Assembly: GCF_001513965.1 (NCBI RefSeq)
Contig: NZ_KQ948052.1
Location: 1 to 55,186, forward strand
From: Streptomyces cellostaticus
GTDB lineage: Bacteria > Actinomycetota > Actinomycetes > Streptomycetales > Streptomycetaceae
Direction: 5' to 3'
Length of the DNA: 55,186 nt
The position numbers and the translations under genes were made by a program. A model generated the notes under the pieces. That model did not search any database, was not told the origin of the DNA, and saw only the letters and a list, made by a program, of their open reading frames with translations. Shown piece by piece: positions 24,492 to 34,400 of the stretch (position 1 is the stretch's first letter; the number at the start of each line of letters is the position of its first letter).

Positions 24492-24674
24492 TTGACCACC
24501 GACGAGAAGGTCATCACCGACCTGCCTTACCGAGTTGAGCTCGCCACCGACAGCTGGGAGTCCGTCGTCGAGGAAGGCAAGAAGCTCACGGACAAGAAGA
24601 TCGACAGTGACCCGATACTCTCCTGGACGCTGCGCCGGCCCACAGGTACTCCGAGGCCCGCGTCACTAGGCTGA
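24492..24674 (+). CDS. Short hypothetical ORF
   Basis: A 60-residue frame from TTG 24492: TTDEKVITDLPYRVELATDS and VVEEGKKLTDKKIDSDP. The amino acid content is protein-like, but no family is recognised and the C-terminal end looks random, so this may be the start of a truncated gene. Confidence 0.3.
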   Translation: MTTDEKVITDLPYRVELATDSWESVVEEGKKLTDKKIDSDPILSWTLRRPTGTPRPASLG

Positions 24675-24707
24675 CCCGGCGGGATGCACACGGTGAACAG
24701 GGAGACC

Positions 24708-25043
24708 ATGACGTACCGCATCGACAGCATCGAACAGCTCCTGAGCGAAGGCGTCCGCGACAAGGTCCACCCAGGCGCCGTGTGGGCCGTAGGTGACACT
24801 GCCGACATCCACGCCTCCGGCTCCACCGGAGTGCTCGACCCCAACGACCCAGGCGCACCGATGCGGCCCGACACCATTTTCGATGCCGCCAGCCTGACAA
24901 AGATTCTCGCGGTGTGGGCCTCGATCGGTGCCTTCTGGGAGGAAGGCAGGCTCGACCTCGACACCCCGCTCGGCACCTTCTGGTCCGAAGTCGACGGCCA
25001 CCCGCTCGGGGTCGTGACTGCCCGCCAGCTGCTGACCCACACC
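24708..25043 (+). pseudogene. Serine hydrolase (class C beta-lactamase-like), cut by IS110
   Basis: From ATG 24708 with GGGAG upstream: YRIDSIEQLLSEGVRDKVHP, PDTIFDAASLTKILAVW and ARQLLTHT. SLTK is the catalytic SxxK motif of beta-lactamase/esterase family serine hydrolases. The frame enters the IS110 element at about 25044, before the YxN motif, so no active enzyme can be made. The rest of the gene is not seen beyond the element. Confidence 0.8.
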
Positions 25044-26250
25044 GACGCCCCTATAACGGGGGGGCGGTAGACGCCGTCCTGACCAGGTTGAAGACCTCGC
25101 GGGCGGCATATCGCTTGAGGCATCGGATGATCTCACGCCGAGTCTTGCCCTCCTGAGTGCGGCGTTCGTAGTACGCCTGGGTGCGGGGGTCGACGCGCAG
25201 CCGGGTGAAGACGATGCGGTGCAGAGCGGCATTCGCCTGCCGGTCGCCACCATGGTTGAGCCGCCGTGAACTCCGACCGCCCGAGGAGTACTCGATGGGG
25301 CTGACTCCGCACAGCGCGGCGAAAGACGCCTCGGTGCTCAGCCGCTCGGGATTGTCGCCCATGGTGATCAGGAGCGTGACAGCGGAGTCCGGGCCAATAC
25401 CCACCGGCGCAAGCAGCTGCAGGGCATAGCGCTCAACGAGCCCGGTCAGTCGCTGATTCAGCTCATCGATCTGCCCGGTGAGCTGCTCGATGCGCTGAGC
25501 TCAGCGTCATCAGAGTGGCCTCGGCTACAGGGTCCTCATCGCTCCCGCCCGGCCTCGCCCTCGCGCGGACTGAGGCGTGCGCAGGTGCGGAACAGTTCGC
25601 GGTTGCCCAGGCCGGACAGCCGTTCCCGCACGGCCGGGTCGGCTACGACCAGGACGGCCTTGAGCTGGTTGATCGCCGGGGTGCGGGCCTTGACCGCGGA
25701 ATCCTTGGCGAGCTTGAACATCCGAGCACTCTGCACCGGACCGTCGCCAGTCTTCGCCCGCGCCTGGGCGCGACCACTGAGCACGGCCCGCGCAGCAGCC
25801 TGCGCGTCGAGCGGGTCCGACTTCCCGAGCGGTCGGGCCGGTTCACCTCGAACACCACGACATGCTGCGCCAGCAGGTAGCGCCACAGACCCGCACCGAA
25901 GGTACCGGTCCCCTCCACCCCGGCCCGCCGCACCGCCCCTGACTTGCGGGCCCAGGCGAGCAGCCGACGGTAGCCGACCGCCGTGGCCGGAAAGGACTTG
26001 GTGCCCAGGATCTGACCCAGCGGGCAGACCACCGCGGCGACATGAACCTCGCCGTGCGTGTCCACGCCCAGGACGACCTCGCCCCAAGCGGGCGGGCCCG
26101 TGCTGGTGGAAGAGGTGCTGCGCTGTCTGGTCGTCATGGCGGTCTGCCTCCCGCGTGGTGATGTGCTGGGTGGCCGGCACCTGCCGGTCGGGCGGTCTGA
26201 ACCGTGATGGCGCCTGAAAGACGGCAAGGCCCCTATTGGGACACGCCCTG
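25044..26250 (-). mobile_element. IS110-family insertion sequence, frameshifted transposase
   Basis: The transposase runs leftward in three frames: GEVVLGVDTHGEVHVAAVV (DEDD catalytic domain, near 26100), GKSDPLDAQAAARAVLSGRA and SAVKARTPAINQLKAVLVVA, then GIGPDSAVTLLITMGDNPER and the Transposase_20 domain to AAREVFNLV. Frame changes near 25800 and 25500 inactivate it. The left end GACGCCCCTATAACGGGG matches the remnant at 14099; the right end is uncertain, near 26225-26250. Confidence 0.85.
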
Positions 26251-27131
26251 TGGCTCGGTGACAGCAGGCACCACCCACAACGGCAATCGACATGTCCGCG
26301 ACAAGACACTTCGGTCAAAGGTGTCATGAGTCAGACCCCCGCCCCGAACGGTGCTACGCAACCGTCCCACCGTCTGCAGCGCAACCGCATGCCCCGACCG
26401 CTCCCGGGAGACTTCGTCCGAACCGGCACTGAACCTGCTCTGGACGGGACAACGATGAGTTGACTCCTCGTCCACCCGTGACCGGCATTGACGGACAGCC
26501 AAGCGGCGCGCCACACCGGCTGTCCGGTTCGCACCCAGGAGCGGCCGTCAGCCGAGCAGGGAACGATCAGATCTCCCAGGCTGGAACGCTGGCACCGGTC
26601 GGGCGTTCGGATTCTGCCCACAGCCTTGTCAGCTACTGCCGACGCATCACGACTCAGTTCACGCAGACGCCCGCCGTGACGCCGCATTCAGAACGGTGCC
26701 GTTCCCGGAAAGCCCAGGTGGTCTTGCGCCCAACGGCGGCGCGCCTGTCGGAAACGGCAGACTGCTCGCAACGAACTGGTTCAGGATGTCGTCGCGATCC
26801 ATGAACATGATCTGGCTCCGCTTCCCCGCGTCCAAAGCGTTGCCCGGCCAGTTGCGTGCAGCCTTGGCGACCACAACTGATCGCGAAGGATGACATCATG
26901 TGCCGCCCTCAGGACTCGCCAACGGCGCCAGCAAATGACGGCGCCTTGGTCCCAAACTACCGGACGGGGACCGGCGCGCTCCCATGGTGGGCCGACGAGC
27001 GAGCCAGACCGGTGCGTGCGAGCGCGACCAACCCTCTCTCCGTCCGAACTAGCTTTTACGTGGTCGCTGGGCAGTTGCCGGGTCGGCGGGTGGCTGAGCA
27101 AATGCAGACGCCGACCAACTCATCTCACGTC
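26251..27131. other. Non-coding stretch between IS110 and lipid cluster
   Basis: No intact gene. On the minus strand 26740-26874 reads VAKAARNWPGNALDAGKRSQ and IMFMDRDDILNQFVASSLPF, which looks like the tail of a restriction-endonuclease-type protein, but there is no body. The 473-residue plus-strand frame across 26856-28277 is the antisense of the ketosynthase gene. Confidence 0.4.
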
Positions 27132-28358
27132 TCAGGGAACTGTGAAGAGCAGAACGGCGTTTTGGCCGCCGAACCCGCAAGACGACGTGACCGCGGACGT
27201 CATCTGGGTAGGACGAGGCACTCCGGCAACAATATCCAGTTCGAATCCGCTGTCCTGGCGGGTGAAATTGGCTGTCGGCGGGATCGTCTGGTGATGCAAA
27301 GACAGGATCGTGTATGCAGCTTCGATGGCGCCGGCCGCGCCCAGAGTGTGGCCGATGACCCCCTTGGGGGCGGTGACAGGCGGGGGATGGCCTGCGAAGA
27401 CGCGGTGCAGAGCCATCGCCTCGGCTGCGTCGTTGAGACGTGTGGAGGTTCCGTGAGCGTTCACGTGCCCGATTTCGGAGGGACTGCAGGCTGCGTCCCG
27501 CAGTGCTGCGAGCATCGCGGTGGCGACCCCGCGGCCCTCAGGTTCCGGCGCGATGGGGTGGTAGGCGTCACACGTGGCTCCGTAGCCGCGCAGCAGAGCC
27601 AGGACTCGAGCCTTCCGAGCTCGGGCGTCGGCATGACGTTCCAGTACCAGGACGGCCGCGCCTTCGGCAACGACGAATCCGTCTCGGTGGGCGTCGAAGG
27701 GACGGCTGGCCAGGTGCGGCTCGTCGCGGCGGCGCGAAAGTGCCTGCATGCGGATGAAGCACGTGGCGTTCATGGGTGCGCGTCCCGACTCGCTGCCGCC
27801 GGCCAGCACGATGTCGCAGGTCCCCGAACGCAGGAGGTCCCGGGCGACGCCGATGGCCGTTGCTCCGGAGGCGCACGCGCTGGATGTGATGAAGTTGGGG
27901 CCGCTCGCCCCGAGGTCTATAGCGACCTCGGCCGCGACCATACTGGGCACGCTGCGCGGCAGAGCGAGTGGCGAGACCCGCTCAGGTCGTCCAGCTTCCA
28001 GGTGGCCGAACTCGGTCACGTACGTGTGAAGACTGTTGGAGCTCACCCCGAGGATCACGCCGACTCTCCCGGCGTCCCAGCCGCGAGGGTCGAGACCTGC
28101 ATGGGCGACTGCTCGCCTGGCCGCAGAAAGCGCGAAGTGCCCGGGAGGGTCCAGGCGCCGTGCCAAGCCTCGTCCCAGCTCTTCCTCCGCGCTGAGACCT
28201 GTCACCCGGCAGGAAAAGTCGACAGGCAACCCCGCCAGCTGCGGATCTGTCGTGGCCAGAGACCGGCCCGCACATAGTGTTGCCCAGTTCGCCTCGACAG
28301 TGGTTCCGGCCGGCGTGACAAGTCCCAGTCCAGTGACCGCGACGTCTGCAGCTGTCAC
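27132..28358 (-). CDS. Discrete beta-ketoacyl-ACP synthase (KAS II type)
   Basis: A 408-residue condensing enzyme with all three catalytic residues: Cys162 in SSACASGAT, His302 in NAHGTSTR and His337 in KGVIGHTLGAAG. It is therefore a working ketosynthase rather than a chain-length factor. GTG 28358 is preferred because GGAGAGGAG lies just before it. It is the last gene of the leftward lipid operon, 115 bases after the ACP gene, and may perform an extra elongation or priming step for the Pfa-like synthase; that role is inferred. Confidence 0.9.
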   Translation of the reverse strand: MTAADVAVTGLGLVTPAGTTVEANWATLCAGRSLATTDPQLAGLPVDFSCRVTGLSAEEELGRGLARRLDPPGHFALSAARRAVAHAGLDPRGWDAGRVGVILGVSSNSLHTYVTEFGHLEAGRPERVSPLALPRSVPSMVAAEVAIDLGASGPNFITSSACASGATAIGVARDLLRSGTCDIVLAGGSESGRAPMNATCFIRMQALSRRRDEPHLASRPFDAHRDGFVVAEGAAVLVLERHADARARKARVLALLRGYGATCDAYHPIAPEPEGRGVATAMLAALRDAACSPSEIGHVNAHGTSTRLNDAAEAMALHRVFAGHPPPVTAPKGVIGHTLGAAGAIEAAYTILSLHHQTIPPTANFTRQDSGFELDIVAGVPRPTQMTSAVTSSCGFGGQNAVLLFTVP

Positions 28359-28473
28359 CAGCAACTCCTCTCCTGGTGGATGACGTTCCAGACACACTCG
28401 TTCCCCTCTGCGCGAGTCGCGAGAAGGGCGCTTGGATGGAAAGCACCAGGGCGCCGATTGCCGTGGTATGTCG

Positions 28474-28764
28474 TCACGTGGCCGGCATGGGTGGTGTGAA
28501 ATTGGAGGACCGCCTCGGCTCGGGAGGTGCCAGCATCCGGGCCGCCTCCCCCAGTGTGGCGTACGAGGACAGGCTCATGATCTGCTCCGGCAGAACCACT
28601 CCGAACGCAGCCTCAGCCGCTACCACCAGTTGCATGAGCGCAAGAGAATCCATGTCGAGCTCCATAAAGGTCGTCGACGGCGTTAGCTGATCCGGGCTCA
28701 ACTCGAAGTGTTCGGTCAGGATCTGGACGAACTGATCAGGCAGCTCGCTGGAATTCGTGATCAC
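28474..28764 (-). CDS. Discrete acyl carrier protein
   Basis: A 96-residue ACP starting at GTG 28764 with AAAGGAG eight bases upstream. The phosphopantetheine site is in LDMDSLALMQLV (DSL). Helices around it (ILTEHFELSPDQLTP and YATLGEAARML) are standard. A proline-rich tail follows. It sits between the acyltransferase and ketosynthase genes, suggesting it carries the acyl chain between these enzymes. No phosphopantetheinyl transferase is in the window. Confidence 0.9.
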   Translation of the reverse strand: MITNSSELPDQFVQILTEHFELSPDQLTPSTTFMELDMDSLALMQLVVAAEAAFGVVLPEQIMSLSSYATLGEAARMLAPPEPRRSSNFTPPMPAT

Positions 28765-28928
28765 GTTTTCTCCTTTGAAAGGGGCACGCTTCAGAAAGTC
28801 ACGAGACGTGAGAGTGGAGGCAAACTCAGTGCGGTGGCGTTGTCGTCGACTGGTCGCTTGCGCAGGCCCAAGGAGGCTCCCCGAGCAAACCCAGGACACG
28901 GCTGAAGCCCGGGGCCCCGACAGACGGG

Positions 28929-30254
28929 TCAATCCCTCGCGCCCGCAGCGGACACGGTAGTTTCCGACTCCGCCGCAGCTGGACCAGCAAGAGCGCACAG
29001 TTCGTCAAACGCCGCGCTCCACATCTCGGGGAGGCTGTCTGCGCCCTTCAGAGTCCGGTCGACTGTGAAGCACACGTACGAGGTGCCGGCGTAGCGTGAG
29101 ATCGCGACAGCGACGCGGTGGCCCGCCGGCAGGAAGACGATGGGGAGGATCTGTTGCACGCTGCGGCCCAGCACGCACAGCGGGACGGGAGGCCCGGCCA
29201 CGGTGGTCACGAGGAGGGTGTTTACGTTCGGGCGGAGGTTCCGCTGCAAGCCCCAGGAGAGAATGGGGTCTGGCAGTAGCTGCAGCAGGGACGGCAACAA
29301 CGCGTGCGTGGCCAACCGCTTGGCCGTGCGGCTGCGCTGAGCGATTTCGTTGAGCCGAACCCGAACATCGGGTTCGTCAATCGGCAGACCGATCCGGGAG
29401 CTGACGATCCTGTTGCCATGCGTGTCGCGCTCGTTGGTGCGCCGGATGCTGATGGGCACCAGGGCTGTGACCTGCCCGTCCGGTCGCAGCCCGTATCCCG
29501 CGTACCAGTCACGAAGGGCTCCGGTCAGGGCCGCGAGGATGACGTCGTTGGGTTGCGCGCCCAAGGCATGCGCACATGACACGAGCCTTCGATAGTCGGC
29601 CTGCGCCCAGACATACCTCATCCCGTCAGCGCCGGCGCGTGTGCCGGGAGTCAGCACACTGGCACGGGGTACTCCCAGCAGAGGTGCGACCAGCGCACGG
29701 ACCGTGCGCGCCGAAGTGAGAATGGTGAGGCGGCTGATCCGCGCCGGACATTTGGGCATGCGGGCTGTTCGCGACGGTAGGCGGTCACGGTCACCAACCG
29801 GTACCGCGGGAGCCAAACCTGTCCCCGGGATGCTCGCCAGACGCGAGAGCAGCTGGATCCCACCGACTCCGTCGATCAGCAGGTGATCAAATCGAATGGC
29901 CAGGGCGAACCTCTGCGGTGCGTAGCCCACCATCCAAACGTCCCAGCCTTCATCAGGGAGGCGGGCTGAGTAGCACTCACCCAATACCTCTCCCAGCTGC
30001 GTTTCGTCCGGCGCCTCTGCCAGTGTCACCTGATGTCCGAGGATTCCAGCCGAACCCGGCCGCGAAGCGGTGGGCGCGTGATCGGTCAGGGTCGACACCA
30101 GGTCAAGCAGCTCAGCACGGGTGGGATGTTCGCCCTCGCACAGGAATACAAAACCGATAGCCGTGGAGGCGTCTGGATTGCGCCGCTGATAGGCCCTCCA
30201 ACCTGAAGCGAGGTGGTCGCCCCTAACTGCTGGCTTGCCCCATGGAACCTTCAT
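28929..30254 (-). CDS. WS/DGAT-like O-acyltransferase
   Basis: A 441-residue protein of the wax ester synthase/diacylglycerol acyltransferase superfamily. The catalytic segment reads FDHLLIDGVGG, with Asp-His (His124) in place of the usual HH of HHxxxDG; the second histidine and the aspartate are kept. The C-terminal DUF1298-like part contains GNRIVSSRIGLPIDEPDVRV and the N-rich strand NVNTLLVTTVAGPP. It could release the finished acyl chain onto an alcohol. ATG 30254 has GAGAGG eight bases upstream. It starts a sub-operon 217 bases after the reductase. Confidence 0.82.
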   Translation of the reverse strand: MKVPWGKPAVRGDHLASGWRAYQRRNPDASTAIGFVFLCEGEHPTRAELLDLVSTLTDHAPTASRPGSAGILGHQVTLAEAPDETQLGEVLGECYSARLPDEGWDVWMVGYAPQRFALAIRFDHLLIDGVGGIQLLSRLASIPGTGLAPAVPVGDRDRLPSRTARMPKCPARISRLTILTSARTVRALVAPLLGVPRASVLTPGTRAGADGMRYVWAQADYRRLVSCAHALGAQPNDVILAALTGALRDWYAGYGLRPDGQVTALVPISIRRTNERDTHGNRIVSSRIGLPIDEPDVRVRLNEIAQRSRTAKRLATHALLPSLLQLLPDPILSWGLQRNLRPNVNTLLVTTVAGPPVPLCVLGRSVQQILPIVFLPAGHRVAVAISRYAGTSYVCFTVDRTLKGADSLPEMWSAAFDELCALAGPAAAESETTVSAAGARD

Positions 30255-30470
30255 CGAAGTCACCTCTCGGAGTGGCGGGCAGAAGTACCCTTTGAAGCCA
30301 ACGAGCCTTCACGGAGTGGGGTACGCGCAGGAGGCTTCACATGTCGCTGATTCACGGTTCGGGCCTGAAAATGGACACTGTTTGGTCTGGTGTCCCAGGG
30401 TGCGGCTTCCAGGCCCAACTACCGCCGTCGTCCACGCCGATGGAGATTGAGCTGTCGCCAAGTTGTCCGG

Positions 30471-31481
30471 TCACTGGAGTTCCCAGATGTCGCTGGGCAG
30501 TTCGACCAGGTAGTTGATCATGTGGCGCAGGGCGGTCTCGCTCGATGGGATGGTGGGGGCTGCGGGGCCGGCGGGGATGCGCCCCAGAGAGGTGGGGAAG
30601 GGGTCGACGTCGTTGTAGGCGGACATCAGGTTGGCGGCGCGCTGGATGACGCTGGGCGCGGCGGAGGTTGAGCTGCGGGCGAGGACAGCGTTGATGACCG
30701 TGTCGGCGACGGCGGGATCGATGAGACGGGTACGGAAGACCGCCTGGTCGATGTCGCGGAGTTCTTCGTCATTCTGGGCGCGGGCGGCGGAGGCATCGCT
30801 GGCGATGTCGATGATGCGTTCCATCGGCAGGGCGGCAGGGCCCGCGGTGATCCAGTGGTCGCCGCGGGCGCTGTGGTCACGGGCGAGCGCGGCGAGTGCG
30901 GCGGCGACGGTGTCCCGGGGGACGAGGTCGACATGGGTTCCGGGGGTGCAGGGCAGAAAGGGCATCTGGCCGGAAAGGGCGATGCCGAGCAGGTAGTGGA
31001 ATGCCTGGAGGCGGGGGACTTCCCCCGAGTGGGAGTCACCGATCACGGTGGAGATCCGGGCGATGCAGCTGGGCAGGCCGGACTCGCGCACCAGTGTCTC
31101 GCCGGCGGCTTTGGAGGCCGCGTAGGCGCCGAAGGGGGTGTGGTCGCCTGCGCGGGAGATGAAGGCAGTGGATCCGTGCACGAGGTGGGCGCTGGCGTCC
31201 TCGGCGAAGCGCAGGACGTGGCCGGTTCCGACGACGTTGACCCGGTGCAGGTGCTCGGGCGTGATCGAGAAGTTCACGCTCGCCGCGCAGTGCACGACGG
31301 CGTCGACTCTGGCTGCGAGGTCGCGGTAGTCGGCCGGGGGGAGGCCGAGCCAGGGCCGGGTTACGTCGCCACGTACGGAGGCCGTGCCGACCGGCTTGTG
31401 GTGGGTGAGCGCGATGGCATCGTCCAGCTCGCGCAGCAGCGCGGAGCCGACGATGCCGGAGGCTCCGGTGACCAGGATCAT
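30471..31481 (-). CDS. Extended SDR / thioester reductase-like enzyme
   Basis: A 336-residue NAD(P)-dependent epimerase-like protein. The nucleotide motif is TGASGIVG (residues 5-12), and the active site is AYAASK with an upstream STAFIS serine. The pattern (VVHCAASVNF, RISTVIGDS, VDLVPRDTVA) matches reductive-release domains and fatty acyl reductases of the NAD_binding_4 type. It may reduce the acyl thioester to an aldehyde or alcohol. ATG 31481 overlaps the dehydratase stop as ATGA. Confidence 0.82.
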   Translation of the reverse strand: MILVTGASGIVGSALLRELDDAIALTHHKPVGTASVRGDVTRPWLGLPPADYRDLAARVDAVVHCAASVNFSITPEHLHRVNVVGTGHVLRFAEDASAHLVHGSTAFISRAGDHTPFGAYAASKAAGETLVRESGLPSCIARISTVIGDSHSGEVPRLQAFHYLLGIALSGQMPFLPCTPGTHVDLVPRDTVAAALAALARDHSARGDHWITAGPAALPMERIIDIASDASAARAQNDEELRDIDQAVFRTRLIDPAVADTVINAVLARSSTSAAPSVIQRAANLMSAYNDVDPFPTSLGRIPAGPAAPTIPSSETALRHMINYLVELPSDIWELQ

Positions 31482-34400
31482 GAGGTCCTCACGGTGGCGG
31501 AGTCGTCGTCCCAGCTGACGTTGTCGAGGGCGGTAACTTCTACGGTGCGCGGGTGGACGCCGGTTGTCCGGGCGATGTGTTCCTTCAGGGCGATATGCGG
31601 AAGCCAGTCCACGGCGCGGGTGCCGACGGGCAGGCCGTAGAGGGCGTTGGCAGTTCCGGTCAGGACGTCGATCCGCTCCACGTCGCTCCTTCGCAGCACG
31701 CCGTCCGAACCTGTCAGCAGCAGGCGGGAGTCGGGTTCGCCGTCACGCAGGTAGGCGCGGCGCTCTGGGCCGGAGACCTCGGCCAGGGAGCCGGCCGGGA
31801 TGAGCATGTCGACGATCTGGAAGGAGACCAGCACCCGCTCGTCCCGGCACAGTTGGACGTCGACCGCGACGAGATCGTCCCGCAGCACACCGGCGAACCT
31901 GGCTTCCACCTCGATCTCGCCGCAGTCCGGCAGGGAGGCGAACACGGCGAGCTGGGTGAGCTGGTGCGGGAAGGCCATTCGGCCGGGCCCGATGGCCGGT
32001 TCCCACCGCTGCAGCTCGTTGTGCGGGATGACGTGCAGTGCGGCGTCCAGCAGCCCTTGGTGCAGCGTGCCGGGCGGCACCGAGCCGCGCCCTGTGTCGA
32101 GGAGGCCGCTGGATCCGGTGGAGCCCATGCGCAGCGCGGTCAGGTACTGGAAGCTCCGGCCGTGGAAGAGGTCGGCGGCCTCGTAGGGGTCCGGTGCATC
32201 CACGAGATCTGGCAGGGGGGTGAAGCGTTCGGGTCGGGTTGGTGGTTCGAAGCCGACCCTTGCGGCGGCTACCGGTGTGAACCTGGAGAGTGCACCGGCC
32301 TCGTGCCATACCGCGAGCTGCGCCGTGTCCCCCGCGCAGGTCATGCGTAGCCGGGTGGGGCCGGTGACTGGCAGCCACCGCTGCACGCGCAGGTCGTGCA
32401 GTACGCGGACCGGCCGCCCGGCGTGGTCACTGGCTGCTCGGGCGAGGAGGTCGGCTGTGGACATCAGCGGTACGGCCGGTACCGTCCAGGTGGGGCAGTG
32501 GTCCGCCAGCCAGGTGTCCGAGTGGGGGTCGAGCACGGTGTCGACGGTGGAGGGTGAGTCCGGTGCGCCGGGGACCGCGCGTACCCTCAGGCGAGGGACG
32601 TGGTAGGCCCTGCGGCCGTCCACCCAGAGCCATGCCTCGGCCTCGGCATGCCCGCTCTGGGGGCTCAACTCGACGTCCAGCACGTCCATCTCGACGGTGA
32701 CGAGCGCGTCGGCCGGTACGACCTGGCCGCGGTACGTCCACGAGGCCGGCAGGACGGGCTCGAACCGGAACCCGTCGCCGACACCGCGCTCGACCAGGTA
32801 GTAGCACAGGAGCTGGCACATCGCCTCGATGCCGAGTGAGCCGGGCTGTACGGGGTCGTTGAAGAAGTGCGCCTTGAAGTACCAGGCGTCGGCCCGCACG
32901 TCGCATTCGGCACGGAGCCGTCCGAGTCCGGCGGGGCCGCCGTCGGGCCAGTACCCGGTGATCCGGTCGAGCATCAGCAGCATCGGGCCGGGCAGGCGGG
33001 CGGAGTGTCCGAAGAACCGCGCGGGCCGGGACCGGAGGTCGGTGACGGGGCGGTCACAGGGCTGGGCCAGTCGGGTGCGGTCGGCGTCCGTCACTGGCAG
33101 GCCGGTTTGGGACGTCAACTGGGCTGGGGACGTCAGGGCGAAGACTGCTGTGCCCTCCAGCACGGGAACGCCGTCTGCCTCGCAGCGGATCCGGAACGTC
33201 TCCACCACTGTGCCGTCCCAGCGGTCCAGTCCGACGAACTCTACAGCGGTGCTCAACGACCGTACGTCCGGAGGCACTTCGCGGGTGGTTGTCAGGTGGC
33301 CGTCGAGGTTGCGGATCCGCAGCTGCGCGTCGGTCGTCCGGGCTGCAAGGTAGGCTGCGAGAAGGCCACAGGGCTGCAGCGCGGCCTCCATCAGTGCCGC
33401 GGCTGGGAGCGTTCCGCTCTGCTCGCGGAACCACACCTGCTCGGGCACGTCGTACTCGGCGACCAGGCGGCTGCCGGGCCGGGGGGCGCCCAAGGTGGCG
33501 GACGCCTCGGTCACCCGGGTGATGAACAGGTACGGCGGTCCCGGCAGCCGGAAGGCGTCGTCACTCGTGCCCGGGAAGATCTCGTTCACCGGTCCCCACG
33601 CGCATGCGAGCATCGCCGCGTGGTCGTACCGGACCGAGCCCACGGTCGTGGCGGCCGGATCGTCGTGGCCTCGCAGGCCGGCAAGCACGCGGGGCGGTAC
33701 TGGATTGCCGGTGCGCTGGACGGTGGCTGGGCCGAGGAGCCGCCAGTGCGTCAAGGGCGTGTCCGGTACGAGATGGACCGCGAGCCCTTCGGCCCGCATG
33801 ACCACCCGGTTGTCGATCGTGCAGACTGCATCCGCGTGTACGGTCCTGTCCGTCATCGACCGGATCGTGATGTGGTAGCGGGGCGCTCCGTACGGGGCGT
33901 TGACGAGGAACCGGACACGGGCGGGCTCGTCCGGCTGCGGCTCGAACCGCCAGCCGTCGCGGTGGACCGTGCACCCGGTCGCGGCGAGTTGGAACGACAG
34001 CGCTTGGAAGCAGCCTTCGAGCAAGCCTGCAGGTGTCCGCCATGCCTCCGGAAGGATGCGTCCAGTCGCGACGATCCCCTTCGAGGGGGCGAACGCGGTG
34101 ATCTCGTGCAGCAGGAGTGTGCGGCGTGAACCGAGACCGGGGCTGCGGACATGGGCGCGCGTCAGCTCCCATTTGGTGCCGGTGAAGCAGTCGGCTGGGC
34201 GGCCCTCGGCGAACGCCGTCACCTCGCCGGTGCCGAATCCAGCGCCCGTGTGCTCGGTCGGCAGGCCGTGACCCAGGTCCTCCGACTCAGTGCCGCGCAG
34301 CGACAGCCGACCGTCGACCTCGCCCCGGAAGGTGCGCCCGCTGAAGGTCAGCGAGCTCAGCACCTGCTCACCCGGCGCGGGGAGCCCTCTGTGGAAGGCG

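Noticed and set aside
26856..28277. 473-residue plus-strand open frame
   Set aside because: Runs antisense to the discrete ketosynthase, whose active-site motifs are intact; no protein-like features on the plus strand.
32867..34129. 420-residue plus-strand open frame
   Set aside because: Antisense to the hot-dog dehydratase gene, no domain seen.
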